Assembly: GCA_907165065.1 (NCBI GenBank)
Contig: OU015542.1
Location: 186,001-250,000 of the forward strand
DNA: 64,000 nt
From: Caprimulgus europaeus
Taxonomy: Eukaryota; Chordata; Aves; Caprimulgiformes; Caprimulgidae
Direction of reading: 5' to 3'
Numbering within the stretch: the stretch's first letter is position 1; each line of letters starts with the position of its first letter. Below the pieces are notes generated by a model. The model saw nothing but the letters and a program-made list of their open reading frames with translations. It made no database searches and was not told the origin of the DNA. This document shows positions 1 through 19,157 of the stretch, one piece after another. The translations under genes and the position numbers were made by a program.

Positions 1-8190
<8,190 letters not shown>

Positions 8191-8219
8191 CCCGGCCCGA
8201 CCCGCCGCCGCGGAAGGAA

Positions 8220-8227
8220 TTTCCCGC
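8220..8227 (+). promoter_or_regulatory. E2F-like site TTTCCCGC
   Basis: An exact TTTCCCGC match 30 bp upstream of the POLE ATG. E2F control is established for many replication genes; binding here is inferred. Confidence 0.55.
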
Positions 8228-8287
8228 CCTGCGGCTGCTTCCCGCGAGAGCGAGACCCCCCTGGCCCCGCCCCGCGGAGAGAGAGCA

Positions 8288-8292
8288 CCAAT
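8288..8292 (+). promoter_or_regulatory. CCAAT box (CCAATCAG)
   Basis: CCAAT followed by CAG matches the core NF-Y site, about 98 bp upstream of the POLE ATG. NF-Y acts in either orientation. Confidence 0.45.
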
Positions 8293-8330
8293 CAGAACGC
8301 GGGACTCCCTCCCCCCGCGGGCACCTCTCA

Positions 8331-8335
8331 CCAAT
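8331..8335 (+). promoter_or_regulatory. second CCAAT box
   Basis: Another CCAAT core 43 bp from the first, in the same orientation, within the POLE promoter. Confidence 0.35.
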
Positions 8336-8354
8336 GCCAGGTGGAGCGTCCCAC

Positions 8355-8500
8355 CTCGCCCCGCCCCCTCCAGGCCTCGCCCCTTCCAGGCCCCGCCCCC
8401 GGCTCCGTTCGTCCCCTCCAGGCCCCGCCCCCTACAGGCCCCGCCCCCATGCTCTGCGTCCCCCAGGCTCCGCCTCCTTCTGGCCCCGCCCCCTCCAGGC
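8355..8500. repeat. degenerate 16-bp GC-box minisatellite
   Basis: About nine imperfect copies of a unit close to CAGGCCCCGCCCCCTC. Exact CCCCGCCCC cores lie at 8359, 8391, 8423, 8439 and 8483, spaced 32, 32, 16 and 44 bp apart. Each core is a consensus Sp1/KLF site, so the repeat doubles as a promoter element cluster. Confidence 0.75.
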
Positions 8501-8706
8501 CCTGTTGCGGTCCCCGGCGCCGCGGAGTTGCGGTGCGGGAGGGTCTTGCCCGCTGCTGTCTGCGGCGCCGGCTGCCCCTCGCTCGGTGGAGGTGTTGGCG
8601 CGGCCGGAACAGCAGGTGTCTGCGCTGCAACAGCAGCCTGGCCGCCTTCGGCCCCCGCCCCGGGATCCTCCTGCCCAGGCTGCGGCTGTCGCTGCAGCTC
8701 TGCCCT

Positions 8707-9298
8707 TGTCCTGGTTTCGCTGGGACAGAGAGAATTTGCTTCCCTGCAGCCGCAAGAGCTGAGGTTTGGTTCCAGTAGGGGTTTGTTATGAGAAGAACGT
8801 TGCTAACCTGCTAATGTTTTAGTTGCTGCTGCAAGTCCAAGGTCATCGTGTTTTGCTGCTCTGCAAGTGCAAAGGACTGGGAGGGGGTGAGTGTTGTAGT
8901 TAGCAAACCCCAAAACTGGCGTTTGGCTATGCCAGTGAGACACTCCATTTCATGTCACGTCATGTTCAGTACAGTAACCAGAGCTGACCAGAAAGCTGGG
9001 GATTCTCTTGGGGATCGCTTCAGCTCCCGCTCTCTGCAGATTGCAGTTTGGGTTTTGGGACTGTGTCGGCTCCGGGATCAGTGGCTGGGACAGGCTGGGC
9101 ATCGTTTGGTGCGTGGTGAGCAACTGCACTGGGCATCACTCATTTGTACATTGTTATTATTATTACTATTTTATTTCAATTGGTAAATAGTTTTTATCTC
9201 AAACGATGAGTCTCCTTGCCCTTTCCCTTCCAATTCTCTCCACTGGAGGGTACTGAGTGAGCGACTGTGGCTACAGCCAAAGGAGTGAAACCACCACA
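8707..9298 (+). mobile_element. third solo LTR, upstream of POLE promoter
   Basis: A 592-bp element beginning TGTCCTGG and ending ACCACCACA, sharing blocks such as ATGTTTTAGTTGCTGC with the first LTR. Near-duplicated flanks GCCCT and CCCCT differ at one base. It directly borders the POLE CpG island on its upstream side. Confidence 0.82.
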
Positions 9299-10198
9299 CC
9301 CCTTGTGGAGTCACCCAGCAGCCAAGCTGAGCTCCTTGTCCCAGAGACACACACGGACACACAGACACAGGACACACAGACAGCCACAGGCGAGGCACTG
9401 CCGTCATCAGCACCCACACACAGGACCCACATTACCCACCAGCCCTGTCCCCTCCTTCTCTGGGGTGGCAGAGGTGGGAGGTCACTGGTGCACACACACA
9501 CCCGGGGTTCCTGAGCACACGCACACTCGAGGGTCCCCTAACCACCCACATGGCCCTTCTGTCCCCCAGCACCCTGCCTGGATCCCAGCCCTCACACCTA
9601 CCCCATGGGTCCTGGACTCACCAGCTGGTCCAGCTTGAACAGACACCCTCAGTTTGGGGGGGATACTCTGAATCCCCACCAGATGTGACACAGGGTCCAT
9701 CTCCAGCTGCGTGGAGCCCTTCATTCACCTCACACTAGAACCCCCAGTAGCTAGTTTCAGGGACACCATTCCCACCCCATGGCTGGAGGTTAAAGACCCC
9801 CACTCACTCCAGTATCTACACTAGGACTCTGCTCACTCCAGTAGGTGGCACCAAATCCCCCCCCCCCCCCCCCCAACTCACATAATGAAGAGAAATAGTG
9901 AAAAAAACATTTAATATGAAAATATAAAAAGATGGGACATACTGTGGTGACCAGGCACAGGGCTCTGCCTCCTCCTGTTTTGTTCCCCTGGTTCTCTGGT
10001 GTCTCACGTACTGGTGTCACACCCAGCAAATCTGGAAGAATAGTGCTGCCTGGAACATGGAGCTCTTTAAGGTTGATTTTCACTGTTGGTATTCTCCTGG
10101 CCTCCTCTGCATCATACTGTGGTTGCACTAGCACGTCCATGGGTGTTTGCTACATTAATGGACTTTTAAATATGTTTGATTCCTATGCAAAAAAAATA
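9299..10198. other. intergenic, low-complexity stretches
   Basis: Holds a degenerate GACACA-rich stretch (about 9340-9400), a run of 18 C (9857-9874) and an AT-rich patch just after it. A minus-strand segment (about 9990-10120) reads like an exon (KINLKELHVPGS), but no good acceptor was found. No confident gene. Confidence 0.5.
9857..9874 (+). repeat. poly-C run of 18
   Basis: An uninterrupted homopolymer of 18 cytosines. Such runs are length-variable and error-prone in assemblies. Confidence 0.9.
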
Positions 10199-10416
10199 TT
10201 CAGCCTGGAGAAGAGAAGGCTCTGGGGAGACCTTCTAGTGGCCTTCCAGTACCTGAAGGGGCTCCAGGAAGGCTGGGGAGGGACTCTGGCCAAGGGCAGG
10301 GAGTGACAGAACAAGGGGTGATGGCTTGAAAGTGGCAGAGGGGAGATGGAGATGAGATGTGAGGAAGAAATTCTTTGGTGTGAGGGTGGTGAGACCCTGG
10401 CCCAGGTTGCCATATG
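10199..10416 (+). mobile_element. CR1 LINE fragment
   Basis: Starts with the CAGCCTGGAGAAGAGAAGGCT block and is nearly identical to the CR1 at 13842 over about 140 bp. It breaks off after the AGACCCTGGCCCAGGTTGC segment, before the usual 3' end. Confidence 0.82.
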
Positions 10417-13400
10417 AGGGCTTTGCTGGTCCTGCCAGGGCAGTGCTGCACCCAAAGGAGATGGCACAGCCTGGAACTGACCCTGGCTGGCACCTGGGAG
10501 CTTGGCTGTGCTTTCAAATCTTATTCACAGCAATTCTTCACCCTCCAGAAGAGTCTGGTCCCTTTCGCTACACTAACTCAGCACATGTTGTCCCAGTTTT
10601 CAAGTTCATGGGAAGACAAATTCCAATTGCTCACATCCCAAATTTATTCTCACGGCTAAACATTTCATCTGCCTGTGGCCCCTGTCCTCTCTGCTGATAC
10701 ACCATGGGAGACAGGGAACAGCCCAGACTTTACTCACAAGCAAGTCAGCAGCCCACAACTTTTTCTCTCAGTGAACAGAAACTTTCCTATCTGGAATTCC
10801 CATTTGCAAAATACATCCTAAAAGTCAGTGGGTGAAACACATCATTTGGAGCTCTGGAGCTGTTCTGCACATCCACCCATTATCTTTCCTGCTGCTGCAT
10901 AGAGGACACATGGAGTAACTGATGCCACCCGACCCCCAGGTCGGGTTAATTGTTCAGTCCTCCTTGCTGTGCCTGAGCACAGGATTTCTCTTGGGCACCA
11001 CTACAAGGATCTGCATTAAATGGATCATGAGCCTCAGATGTGGCCAGTGCTTGTTTTGGATCCCAGGGCAGAGGAGTTGCCAGTCAATGATTTTTCTGGC
11101 CTACACTGATGAAAGTGATGCCTTCCTGGGCACCAGGCAGCAGCCGCTGATCCCCGGCAGTGGCTTGGGAGGCTCCAAGCTCCCAGGCCAAGCTGTGCTG
11201 TGCTTCTCTATAAATCCCAGCATGGCTCCTGTAAGCAGCACCCAGTGCACATCACCCCATTCAGTCCCAAACTGGCCACACTTGTGTTGCAGGATCTTCC
11301 AGAAGTGATGGCAGAGATAACCCAAGTCTGCACTGTGCACTGTAAGAGCTGCCAGGCAAAGCAGGAGCACCTTCCAGAAGCCCAGTCCCAGGTGGCTTGA
11401 GCCTGTCATCCCTCCCACCTGCAGAGCTCACCTCCCCAGTGTGGGTGTCTCCCAGTGCTCCTTTACAGGCCTTAGCTTCAAGGTGAAGTCAGCAGTGACC
11501 ATCACCTGGCCATCTGGACCAGGCACCTGAGCAAGGCTGACCAGGAAACATGGGTGCTCACCAGACCCCTCTTCCACATGGAGGTGCAGCCCAGGGGCAT
11601 GCGGGTGTTGCATCTCCCTCACTTCACCTGCCTGGCAGGTACATCAGCCACAGGGACCTGGGTCTCTCAAGCCACCATCCCTCAGCCTGTTCCCGCCCAG
11701 GGACACTTCCTTGGAGACCTCTCTCCAGACATGGCCAAATTCTCCTTTCCCTCCAAGGTCTCCTGTACTCCCTTGTATTCCTCTGCTTTGCTTTAGTGCC
11801 CTCCATCCTTCTCTCACTTTGTCTCTGTGGTCCCTTCCCCAGCTTCTGCTCCACACCCCCTCCCTGCCCACCTTCTCCTCCCAGCTGCCATGATGGCCCC
11901 CCAGCACTACCCCAACCCAGCTGCCGATCAGACCCCCCACCTTCCCCAGATGGTTCCTCAGCTCTTTGCATCTATGGCAGCTGTGGATGGACACGGCCAT
12001 CCCTGCTCTGCTCCACCAGGACAGGAGCCAGCCGGCTGCACTCACCCATAGGCTGGACCACCTCGGGGTGGGATGCAACACATCAGAGCTGGCCCAGGCA
12101 GAAGAATAAGTGGAATGAAATTATCCATTTTCTCCCAGACAACATGGGGCTTTGATCTGGGTCCTCTGTCCTGCTGTGCTCTTAGCAAGCTGCTGTTAAT
12201 GAGCAAATCAGCACCCACAGCTGGGCTGCAGAACGTGCAGAGGAGTCCCAGTCCCCTGTGCTGGGGGACCCTGGAGCAGGCACGGTGTATGCTGCCTGAA
12301 GGACTCTTTCTTGCAAATCCGTGTCCTCTTCCCAAACAGGGCACGCTGCAGAAGGAGTTTCTTGTTGCAGGGCCCCATGTCCCGCCCAGAGCCTGGCGAG
12401 CCCGGCGGTGTCGGCTGGAACGCGGCTCTGCGCGGTGGGTGTGTTCCTGTCAGGTTAACAGCGAAGTGTGCTCCAGAGCTCATCCAGGCGACTGGGCATC
12501 AGTAGAGCTCTCTGACCCTGCCATCCCTAGGGAAGTCACCTCAGGAAGTTTAGGCTGCTCTGGCGATCACAAACTGGAGTGACTGGTCACGCAGTGACCG
12601 TCTGCCTCCCCGGTACGTGGTGGTGGGGAGCTTGTACGCAGGGTGCTGCACAGGAGCAGTTTGACCATTTTCAGGGCCCCAAGCTGCCACCTGCAGGAAG
12701 ACTGCCGAAGGCTGCAACTCTCTTCCCAACCCCAAAAGCCCAGGGCACATGTGGGACCTAAAGCAGAGCACATCATCATGTGTGAACACACATCTCCTTT
12801 CCACTGCTAAAGCCTCAAAGAGAAGGAGGCAGTCTGAGAGGGTGCCAGGACAACTAAACAGACCCTTGTTGCCTTCACAGAAGATGTAAATACCAGCCTG
12901 TGCCCCATTGCCCATTTTAAATCTGGGAAGATGACCCTGTAGAGACCAAGCAGAATGATCACATTCTCTGCTGTCCTGGAGAATCCCAGTTTCTCACTAC
13001 TTGGGGTGCTTTGGGGGAGGCTATGTTCAACCTCAGACTCAGCCCCCATGCAGCTCTAGCAGTTTCCGGGCAGTGGAGATCCCAGGTTCAGGCAGTGGTA
13101 GCTCTCCTGCAGAGGGGAACACGGGGGAAAGCACTCACCAGCTGTACTTCTCCTCTCCAGCCATGCTTGCCAGCTGCAGGCAGGAGGAGAGGTCCTCTGA
13201 GAGCACCAGCAACATCCCCAGCATCAGATGCAGAGCTAGCCCTGCTCCCTGCTCCTGCAGGGATTGCAGGCTGGTGTGGGAGCAGCACCCACCCGGCCCG
13301 CTGGCAGAGTGAGGTCCCTCTCCTGGGACTGAGGACAAAACCCACCAGCTCCTCCACCTGCGTGGTGCTGTGGTGGAGACAGGCAGTGCCGGAGCCCCAT

Positions 13401-13841
13401 CAGCAGGGCTGTCTGTGCGAGCTGTGCCTTCCTCCCCAGCCCCATGGTGCTCCTCACTCAGGCACCCCAGCCTCAGGCATCATGTCCTGTGAGACCTCAC
13501 CTCTGCACTCCCCAAGGCCTCGTCTGTCAGAGATCTGCGAGGGGCTGCCACCAGCTTCCTCAGGGCTACGTCTGTGACTGGAACAACAGGAAGACATTGC
13601 CATTTTTGCCTCAGGTTTGGGAGAAGAAGCCATCCTCAAGCAGCCTTAACCCAACCTTCCTGATCCCATTAGCTGCACTGGTCCCATCGTGCATGCTCCC
13701 ACCGCATGCTCCCACATCTACTGCAACATCCACATCCTCCTCCATGAACTGTGGCAGGGACATGCTCACCACCATGCAGCTCCACCAGCCCCACTGTACC
13801 AGGTTGTCAGTGAGGACCAGGGCATGACCTTGACCAGCAGG
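10417..13841. other. intergenic region, no confident gene
   Basis: Mostly unique sequence without recognised repeats. Both strands show short open frames typical of GC-rich DNA. The only segments with combined coding and splice-site character are on the minus strand (13139-13254; a compatible continuation at about 12567-12690; a weaker one at 11467-11570). Confidence 0.4.
13139..13254 (-). CDS. possible exon of an unidentified gene
   Basis: A 116-nt minus-strand segment between acceptor CCCTGCAG and a strong donor GTGAGT. It reads as a helical, Leu-rich peptide (ALHLMLGMLLVLSEDLSSC then ASMAGEEKYSW). It ends in phase 2 and would join in frame to a segment starting at 12690 after a TTCCTGCAG acceptor (WQLGALKMVKLLLC), open to a stop at 12567. 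Not recognised. Chance agreement of splice-like sites is possible. Confidence 0.25.
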
Positions 13842-14386
13842 TCAAGGGAGGGGATTCTGCCCCTCTACTCCACTCTTCTGAGACCCCACCTGCAGTGCTG
13901 CCTCCAGTAACAGCAGAAGGACACAGACCAGAGGAGGCCACGAGGATGATACAAGAGCTGGAGCACCTCTGCTATGATGACAGGCTGAGAGAGCTAGGGC
14001 TGTTCAGCCTGGAGAAGAGAAGGCTCCAGGGAGACATTCTAGCAGCCTTCCAGTAGCTAAAGGGGCTCCAGGAAGGCTGGGGAGGGACTTTGGCCAAGGG
14101 CAGGGAGTGACAGAACAAGGGGTGATGGCTTGAAAGTGGCAGAGGGGAGATGGAGATGAGATGTGAGGAAGAAATTCTTTGGTGTGAGGGTGGTGAGACC
14201 CTGTCCCAGGTTGGCCAGAGAAGCTGTGGCTGCTCCTCCCTGGAAGTGTTCAAGGCCAGTTTGGATGTGGCTTTGATGGTCTAGTGGAAGGTGTCCCTGC
14301 TGATGGCAGGGGGGTTGGAACTGGATGAGCTTTAAGGTCCCTTCCAACCCAAACCATCGTGTGATTCTATTCTATGATTCTGTGAT
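13842..14386 (+). mobile_element. CR1 LINE 3' end
   Basis: Reads through the CR1 C-terminal block (GGGATTCTGCCCCTCTACTC near the start) and ends with repeated TTCTATGATTCTGTG. 5'-truncated. Confidence 0.88.
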
Positions 14387-14935
14387 CTTAAAGTTCAGGT
14401 TCAGCAGCTTCACCTCCATCTCACACTGCATCAGTAGCACATAGCAGAGCTCAGAAGCCAGATCATGTCCAGGGGAGTGTCACATCCTCTGCCTGTCCTC
14501 TCCCTCTTCTTCATGCCTTTGCCATGAAACCTCTTCCTGCCAGTTTGTGCCCACTTGCCCCAAGCTGCTGGGCTCCACAAATCCCACCCAGCTGCCCATC
14601 CCAGGAGGGCAGCACACTGCAGGGCTGAGACCACACTCCCAGCTTCCGCCTCCCCATCCCTCCTGCTGCTATGCAAGGAGCAGATTTCTTGCTCAGTTTC
14701 CAGGAGCAGAGTCCTTCCTCTCCTTTCTGTCTTCCTCATGTATAGGTGAATGCATGGGCCCTCACCTTCCTCCCATTTTCCAGGGCAAGTGCAGCCACAG
14801 CCACCTTGCCCCTTCCCTCCTGCTTGCGGTCCTGGCCAGGGTCCCTCCTCAGGAGACCCCCTGATCTGCACCCACTCCCGCTCTCTGTCTCCAGACGGAT
14901 ACTCACTGACCTCCCCCAGGGCACCCTGCACTTAC

Positions 14936-15229
14936 ATATGAGTGTAGGGTACACAAAGCTGTTGGATATGATTTCATAGTGTCGCAGGGTCAGGGTCTCC
15001 TCCACCTGCCTGCTGTTGTAGGGCAGCATTCCTGCTTTGGGGCTCTGGGAGGAGTCCTGTGCCTCCAGCTTGGCCTCACACTCCCGCACACTGTGGTCCA
15101 GAGATGCTGGTGCTGAAAATGTTTTGCTCCGCAGAATCTTAATGAAGACGCAGAGCTCACTGGGGCTGTCAGCCACAGGCTGTGGCTCGACCGGGCCATT
15201 CCAGCAGATCCCAGGCTCTGGCTCCGTCA
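14936..15229 (-). CDS. possible exon of an unidentified gene
   Basis: An open minus-strand segment ending at a consensus donor GTAAGT (14930-14935). The peptide contains PSELCVFIKILRSK and ETLTLRHYEIISNSFVYP, which read like an extracellular beta-sandwich rather than random frame. The start is uncertain: an AG after a pyrimidine-rich stretch lies at 15230-15231, but an upstream AG is also possible. No family recognised. A faint likeness to the LCV-type strand of interleukin-17 receptor ectodomains is too weak for a name. Confidence 0.25.
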
Positions 15230-16215
15230 CTTCCCAAGAAACCGAAAGCGCTGGGTGAGGTCGGGGCTGATCGGCTGTCAAAGCGCTTCACGCCTCGGCT
15301 GAGCACTCCTCATCGCACTCCTTGTCATCCTGCCGGGGCTCTGCCTGCACCCTGCTGTCTCCTGTCCCTGCCTGCACTGGGTTTTTTCGCTGCCTGCACC
15401 AGACTTTCCCCCCTGTGCTGCTCCATTCACACAACCTCTCTTCCTTTTGACCTTCCCCTTCTCCTTCTCCCCCACCCAGCTCCTTTTTGGATATTTTCTT
15501 CCCCAGGGAAGGCAGGAGAAGGCAGGGATGGGCAGGGAAGGCAGGGAAGGGCTCTGAAGGCAGGGGCAGAGCTTTTTCCCAAGGGAATGGTGCAGCAGAA
15601 GCTTGGATTCAGCCTGGAAAGCAGGTGTGGGGATGCCAAAGGGTCCCTCGCTGAGTCAGGGGGTCACCCCAGCACCTGCCCTTCACGCTCTCCCCAGCAC
15701 ATCTCTGTCTCCTGCCTTTCCTGCCAGCCAGCTCTGTGGGTGCCTGGGCTGGGCAGGATGAGGCTCTGCCTGGGCTGGGCAAGATGAGGCTCTGCCTGCC
15801 CCAGGCTGTGTGAGCTTGTCCCTGTCCCTGCTGCAATGTGGGTTAATTTTTGGGGTTAATTTGTCCTGCAGTGTGTGGGATTAATTTGGAGGTGGTGGGA
15901 GCTCAAGAGCTGTGGCTGTCATCTCCCTGACCCCCTGCAGAGCTGGCAGGGAGTTGAGGGTGGGCAGCAGGGTGGGCGGCTGCCTGGCACCACTGGCATG
16001 GCCCCCAGTGTGACAGCACTGTACCCCTCGGATCAGACCCACAGACCCTGCCCCACAGCACCCAACACCCCCACCAGCAGCCCCAGGATGGCTGAGCATT
16101 CTGCCCATACCCCAGGGTGCCTGGGGCAGCCTAGGAGCCAGGCAGGACCCACTGGTGACATTCAGGGCTCCCTCTGCCCTGGCTGAGCAGGAATAAGGAC
16201 ACTCTAGTGACCCAC

Positions 16216-16327
16216 CTGGTATTCCAGGCAGTGCCCAAGGTTGGAGCATGCCAGGGTGATGGAGCCAGTGGAGTCAGTCTCCAGTCCAAGAGACAGCGGT
16301 GACAGGGACACATGCTGCCCAGTGGCT
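16216..16327 (-). CDS. possible exon of an unidentified gene
   Basis: A 112-nt minus-strand segment between acceptor ACCGCAG and donor GTGGGT. The peptide QHVSLSPLSLGLETDSTG followed by SITLACSNLGHCLEYQ has alternating hydrophobic residues and paired Cys, like a secreted or receptor domain. Its end phase does not directly fit the 14936-15229 segment, so an exon between them would be needed. Confidence 0.22.
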
Positions 16328-17279
16328 CTGCGGTGTTTGCAGGGAAGGGAGGACCCAGAGCCATCTCTGAGGGCTCCCATCATGGGTCCTTGTCCCAGCC
16401 AGTCACCCCATTGCAGGCAGAGCCACATCTCCTGCTGCATCACCCCACAGTGCTGCTGTTGTCTCGCCATCCCTTCCCTGGAGTGATGCACTCGGCCCCG
16501 CAAAGTGCAGCAGAACAGCCCCAGATCTTGTTTGCTTGTAATGTCAGCTGAGCCTGACAGCCCGTGCCCCATCGACAGAGCTTATTGTTGGGATAATTCC
16601 CTGCAAAGCCATTTCTTGACTCCTTCCAAGGCCAGATACTTGCTGTCTGCTTGGCAGCTGTGTGGGAGCAGTTTTTCATGCCAGAGGTAAAAAATCCTGA
16701 GTGCTGGATAGGGAAACAGAGGGGGCCATCAACTGCCATGGGTCCCCACTGCCAGCAGCACCACATCCTGTGGGATGAGCTCTGCACCGTGTCCCAGTCA
16801 GGCACAGCACCATGTGCAGGGATGCTCCAACTCCACTGCCTGCAGACACATCCAGGGGACCTGGTGCCAATTCTCCTGCCTCAAAACTGAGGCCACTCCA
16901 TGAGGATCCACAGTCCCTCTCAGAAGTCTGTGGAGGTCTGTGGCTCCCTGGAGCTCCCATGTCTGCCAGCTCTATCCGTGGGTAGTTTTTCTAACAGTGG
17001 TGAAAACTGCAGCTGAACAGCCCAGTTAAGTCTCTTGTTTAGAACAGGGAACAAAAAACTAAAGCAAAGGGCAGGGAATGACCTGGACAACCTCAGGGAG
17101 TCGTATAATCACAGTGCAAGACAGCAGTGACCCAAGACAATCTTTATCTGGGGAGAAAAAAACCCTTCCTCTGTATTCAAGGAGGTCTCAAAAGTCATAG
17201 AGGGGAACTATAGGACATAATTGGGGCATGGAGTAAGAAAAGGCACATGGAGATGGTGACACTCTGCCAAACAGCGTAT

Positions 17280-17792
17280 GATCACAGAGTCACAGAACGG
17301 TAGGGGTTGGAAGAGACCTCTGAAGATCATCTGGTCCAACCCCCCAGCTAGAGCAGGATCACCTGGAGTAGATCCCACAGGAACATGTCCAGATGGGTTT
17401 TGAACATCCCCCAGAGATGGAGACTCCCCAGCCTCTCTGGGCAGCCTGTCCCAGTGCTCTGGCACCCTCACAGTAAAGAAGTATTTCCTTATGTTTAGGT
17501 TGAACCGCCTGTTTTCCAGTTTGTGACCATTGCCCCTTGTCCTGTCACTGGACACCACTGAGAAGAGCCCGGCCCCATCCTCTTGACACAACAGATCTTG
17601 ATCAGCATTGATGAGTTCCCCCCTCAGCCTCTTCTACAGGCTGAACAGACCTAAGTCTCTCAGCCTGTCCTCATATGGTAACTGCTCCAGATCCCTCATC
17701 ATCTTGGTGGCCCTGCGCTGGGCTGTCCCCAGGAGTTCCTTGTCCTTCTTGGACTGGGGAGCTGAGAACTGTACACAGCACTCCAGGGGATG
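17280..17792 (-). mobile_element. CR1 LINE 3' end, minus strand
   Basis: Begins with the reverse complement of the CR1 3' end (ATCACAGAGTCACAGAA) and runs through the block coding for CR1 ORF2 C-terminal residues. Truncated at 17792. Confidence 0.87.
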
Positions 17793-17932
17793 ATGGAGAA
17801 GGAAAACAGTTTACTGGGGAGAACAGAACAGTGCCAGGCAGGCAGGAGGGGGAAGAACTCCCTGTGTCCAAGGGGAAGAGCAGAGAAATACAAATCCAGA
17901 ACGAAAATGTGAAACATTTTCATTGGGTTGGT

Positions 17933-18920
17933 GACTGGTCACTAGTGGGTTCCCACAGGGATCCATCCTGGGGCTGATGCTCTTTAAGGTCTTCATTAAC
18001 GACTTCGATACAGGACTTGAAGGACTGCTAACAAAGTTTGCTGATGACACCAAATGGGGAGGAGCTGCGGACACTCTGGAGGACAGAGGGACCCTGCAGA
18101 GAGATCTGGAGAAGTTAGAGAGCTGGGCAATCACCAACCATATGAATTTTAATAAGGGCAAGTGCTGGATTTTGGGACATGGCAGTCCTGGACACACATC
18201 CAGAACAAGGAACAAGAGGCTGGAGAGCAGCCCTGCAGAGAGGGACCTGGGGGTTCTGGTAGACGGCAAGTTGAACATGAGCCACCAGTGTGTCCTGGCA
18301 GCCAAGAGGGACCCCCGTGTCCTGGGGGCACCCAGCACTGCACTGCGAGCTGGGCCAGGGAGGGGATCGTCCCGCTCTGCTCTGCACTGGGGCAGCCTCA
18401 CCTCCAGCACTGGGGGCAGTTTGGGCACCACAGGAGAAAAAGGATCTAAAGCTGCTGGAGAGTGTCCAGAGGAGGGACACAACATTGGGGAAGGGTTTAG
18501 AGGGGAAGGGTGTGAGGAGAGGCTGGAGTCACTTGGGTTGTTCAGCCTGGAGAAGAGGAGACTGAGAGGAGATCTCATGGCGGTCTGGAACTTCCTCCCA
18601 AGGGGAAGAGGAGGGGCAGGCGCTGAGCTCTTCTCTCTGGCCACCAACGCCAGGAGCAGAGGAGATGGCAGGAAGATGTGGCAGGGGAGGGTGAGGTTGG
18701 CCATGAGGAAAAGGTTCTTGAGGCAGAGGGTGGTGGAGCACTGGCACAGGCTCCCCAGGGAGGTGCTGATGGCCCCAAGCCTGACAAGATTCCAGCAGCA
18801 TTTGGCCAAGGCCCTCAGGGACATGGTGTGAATGTTGGGATTGTTCTGTGCAGGGACAGGAGTTGGACTCCATCATCCTGGTGGGTCCCTTCCAGCTCCC
18901 TATATTCTGTGACTCTCTAA
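17933..18920 (+). mobile_element. CR1 LINE with reverse-transcriptase remnant
   Basis: The longest CR1 copy here. A frame open from 17977 to 18831 (284 codons) starts in the reverse-transcriptase domain: FINDFDTGLEG, then the catalytic-loop sequence FADDTKWGG, then LEKLESWAITNHMNFN and the CR1 C-terminal block. The 3' end is at TATTCTGTGACTCTCTAA. The central part shows frame shifts relative to related copies, so it is a broken, 5'-truncated copy. It ends about 10 bp before the AIFM3 CpG island. Confidence 0.9.
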
Positions 18921-18929
18921 GTGACCCGG

Positions 18930-19157
18930 GATCGGCCAGGACAGGTGATTTCCCGGCCCGGTTCGACCAAGAGTGACCCGAATCGCCCCTGCCTGCCCGG
19001 GCGGGGGAAAGGGCGGGGGAAGGGCCGGGGGAAGGGCCGGGCAGGACCCCCGCGCTCCGCACCCCGCTGGCACCGACACAGCGTCCCCGCCCCGCCCGGG
19101 GGCGGCCCCGCTCCCGCCCGCCCCTCGCCGGCGCCGGCATCGGCCGCTGCTGCACGG
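18930..19157 (+). promoter_or_regulatory. AIFM3: AIFM3 CpG-island promoter and probable non-coding exon 1
   Basis: CpG-dense sequence with several GGGCGG/CCGCCC cores, a short GGGGGAAGGGCCG tandem (19010-19042), and a strong donor CACGG|GTAAGC after 19157. It is the only CpG island between POLE and the AIFM3 start codon and lies on the proper side. Coding exon 2 has an acceptor four bases before its ATG, so an upstream non-coding exon is required. The exact start and the link are inferred. Confidence 0.6.

Larger units (their letters stand above)
8191..8500 (-). promoter_or_regulatory. POLE: POLE CpG-island promoter
   Basis: Very GC- and CpG-rich sequence upstream of the POLE start codon with no TATA box seen. 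In order away from the ATG it holds an E2F-like site (8220-8227), two CCAAT boxes (8288-8292, 8331-8335) and five exact CCCCGCCCC boxes. This layout fits an S-phase gene promoter; the role of each site is inferred. The CpG island also covers exon 1. The transcription start was not located. Confidence 0.8.
14387..17279. other. intergenic region around the possible exons
   Basis: Apart from the two candidate minus-strand exons, this stretch shows only degenerate purine-rich and short G-rich direct repeats (near 15500-15560 and 15730-15790) and no recognised mobile element. Confidence 0.4.

Noticed and set aside
8500..18900. PXMP2 as head-to-head partner of POLE
   Set aside because: No segment resembling the PXMP2/Mpv17 protein was found on the plus strand.
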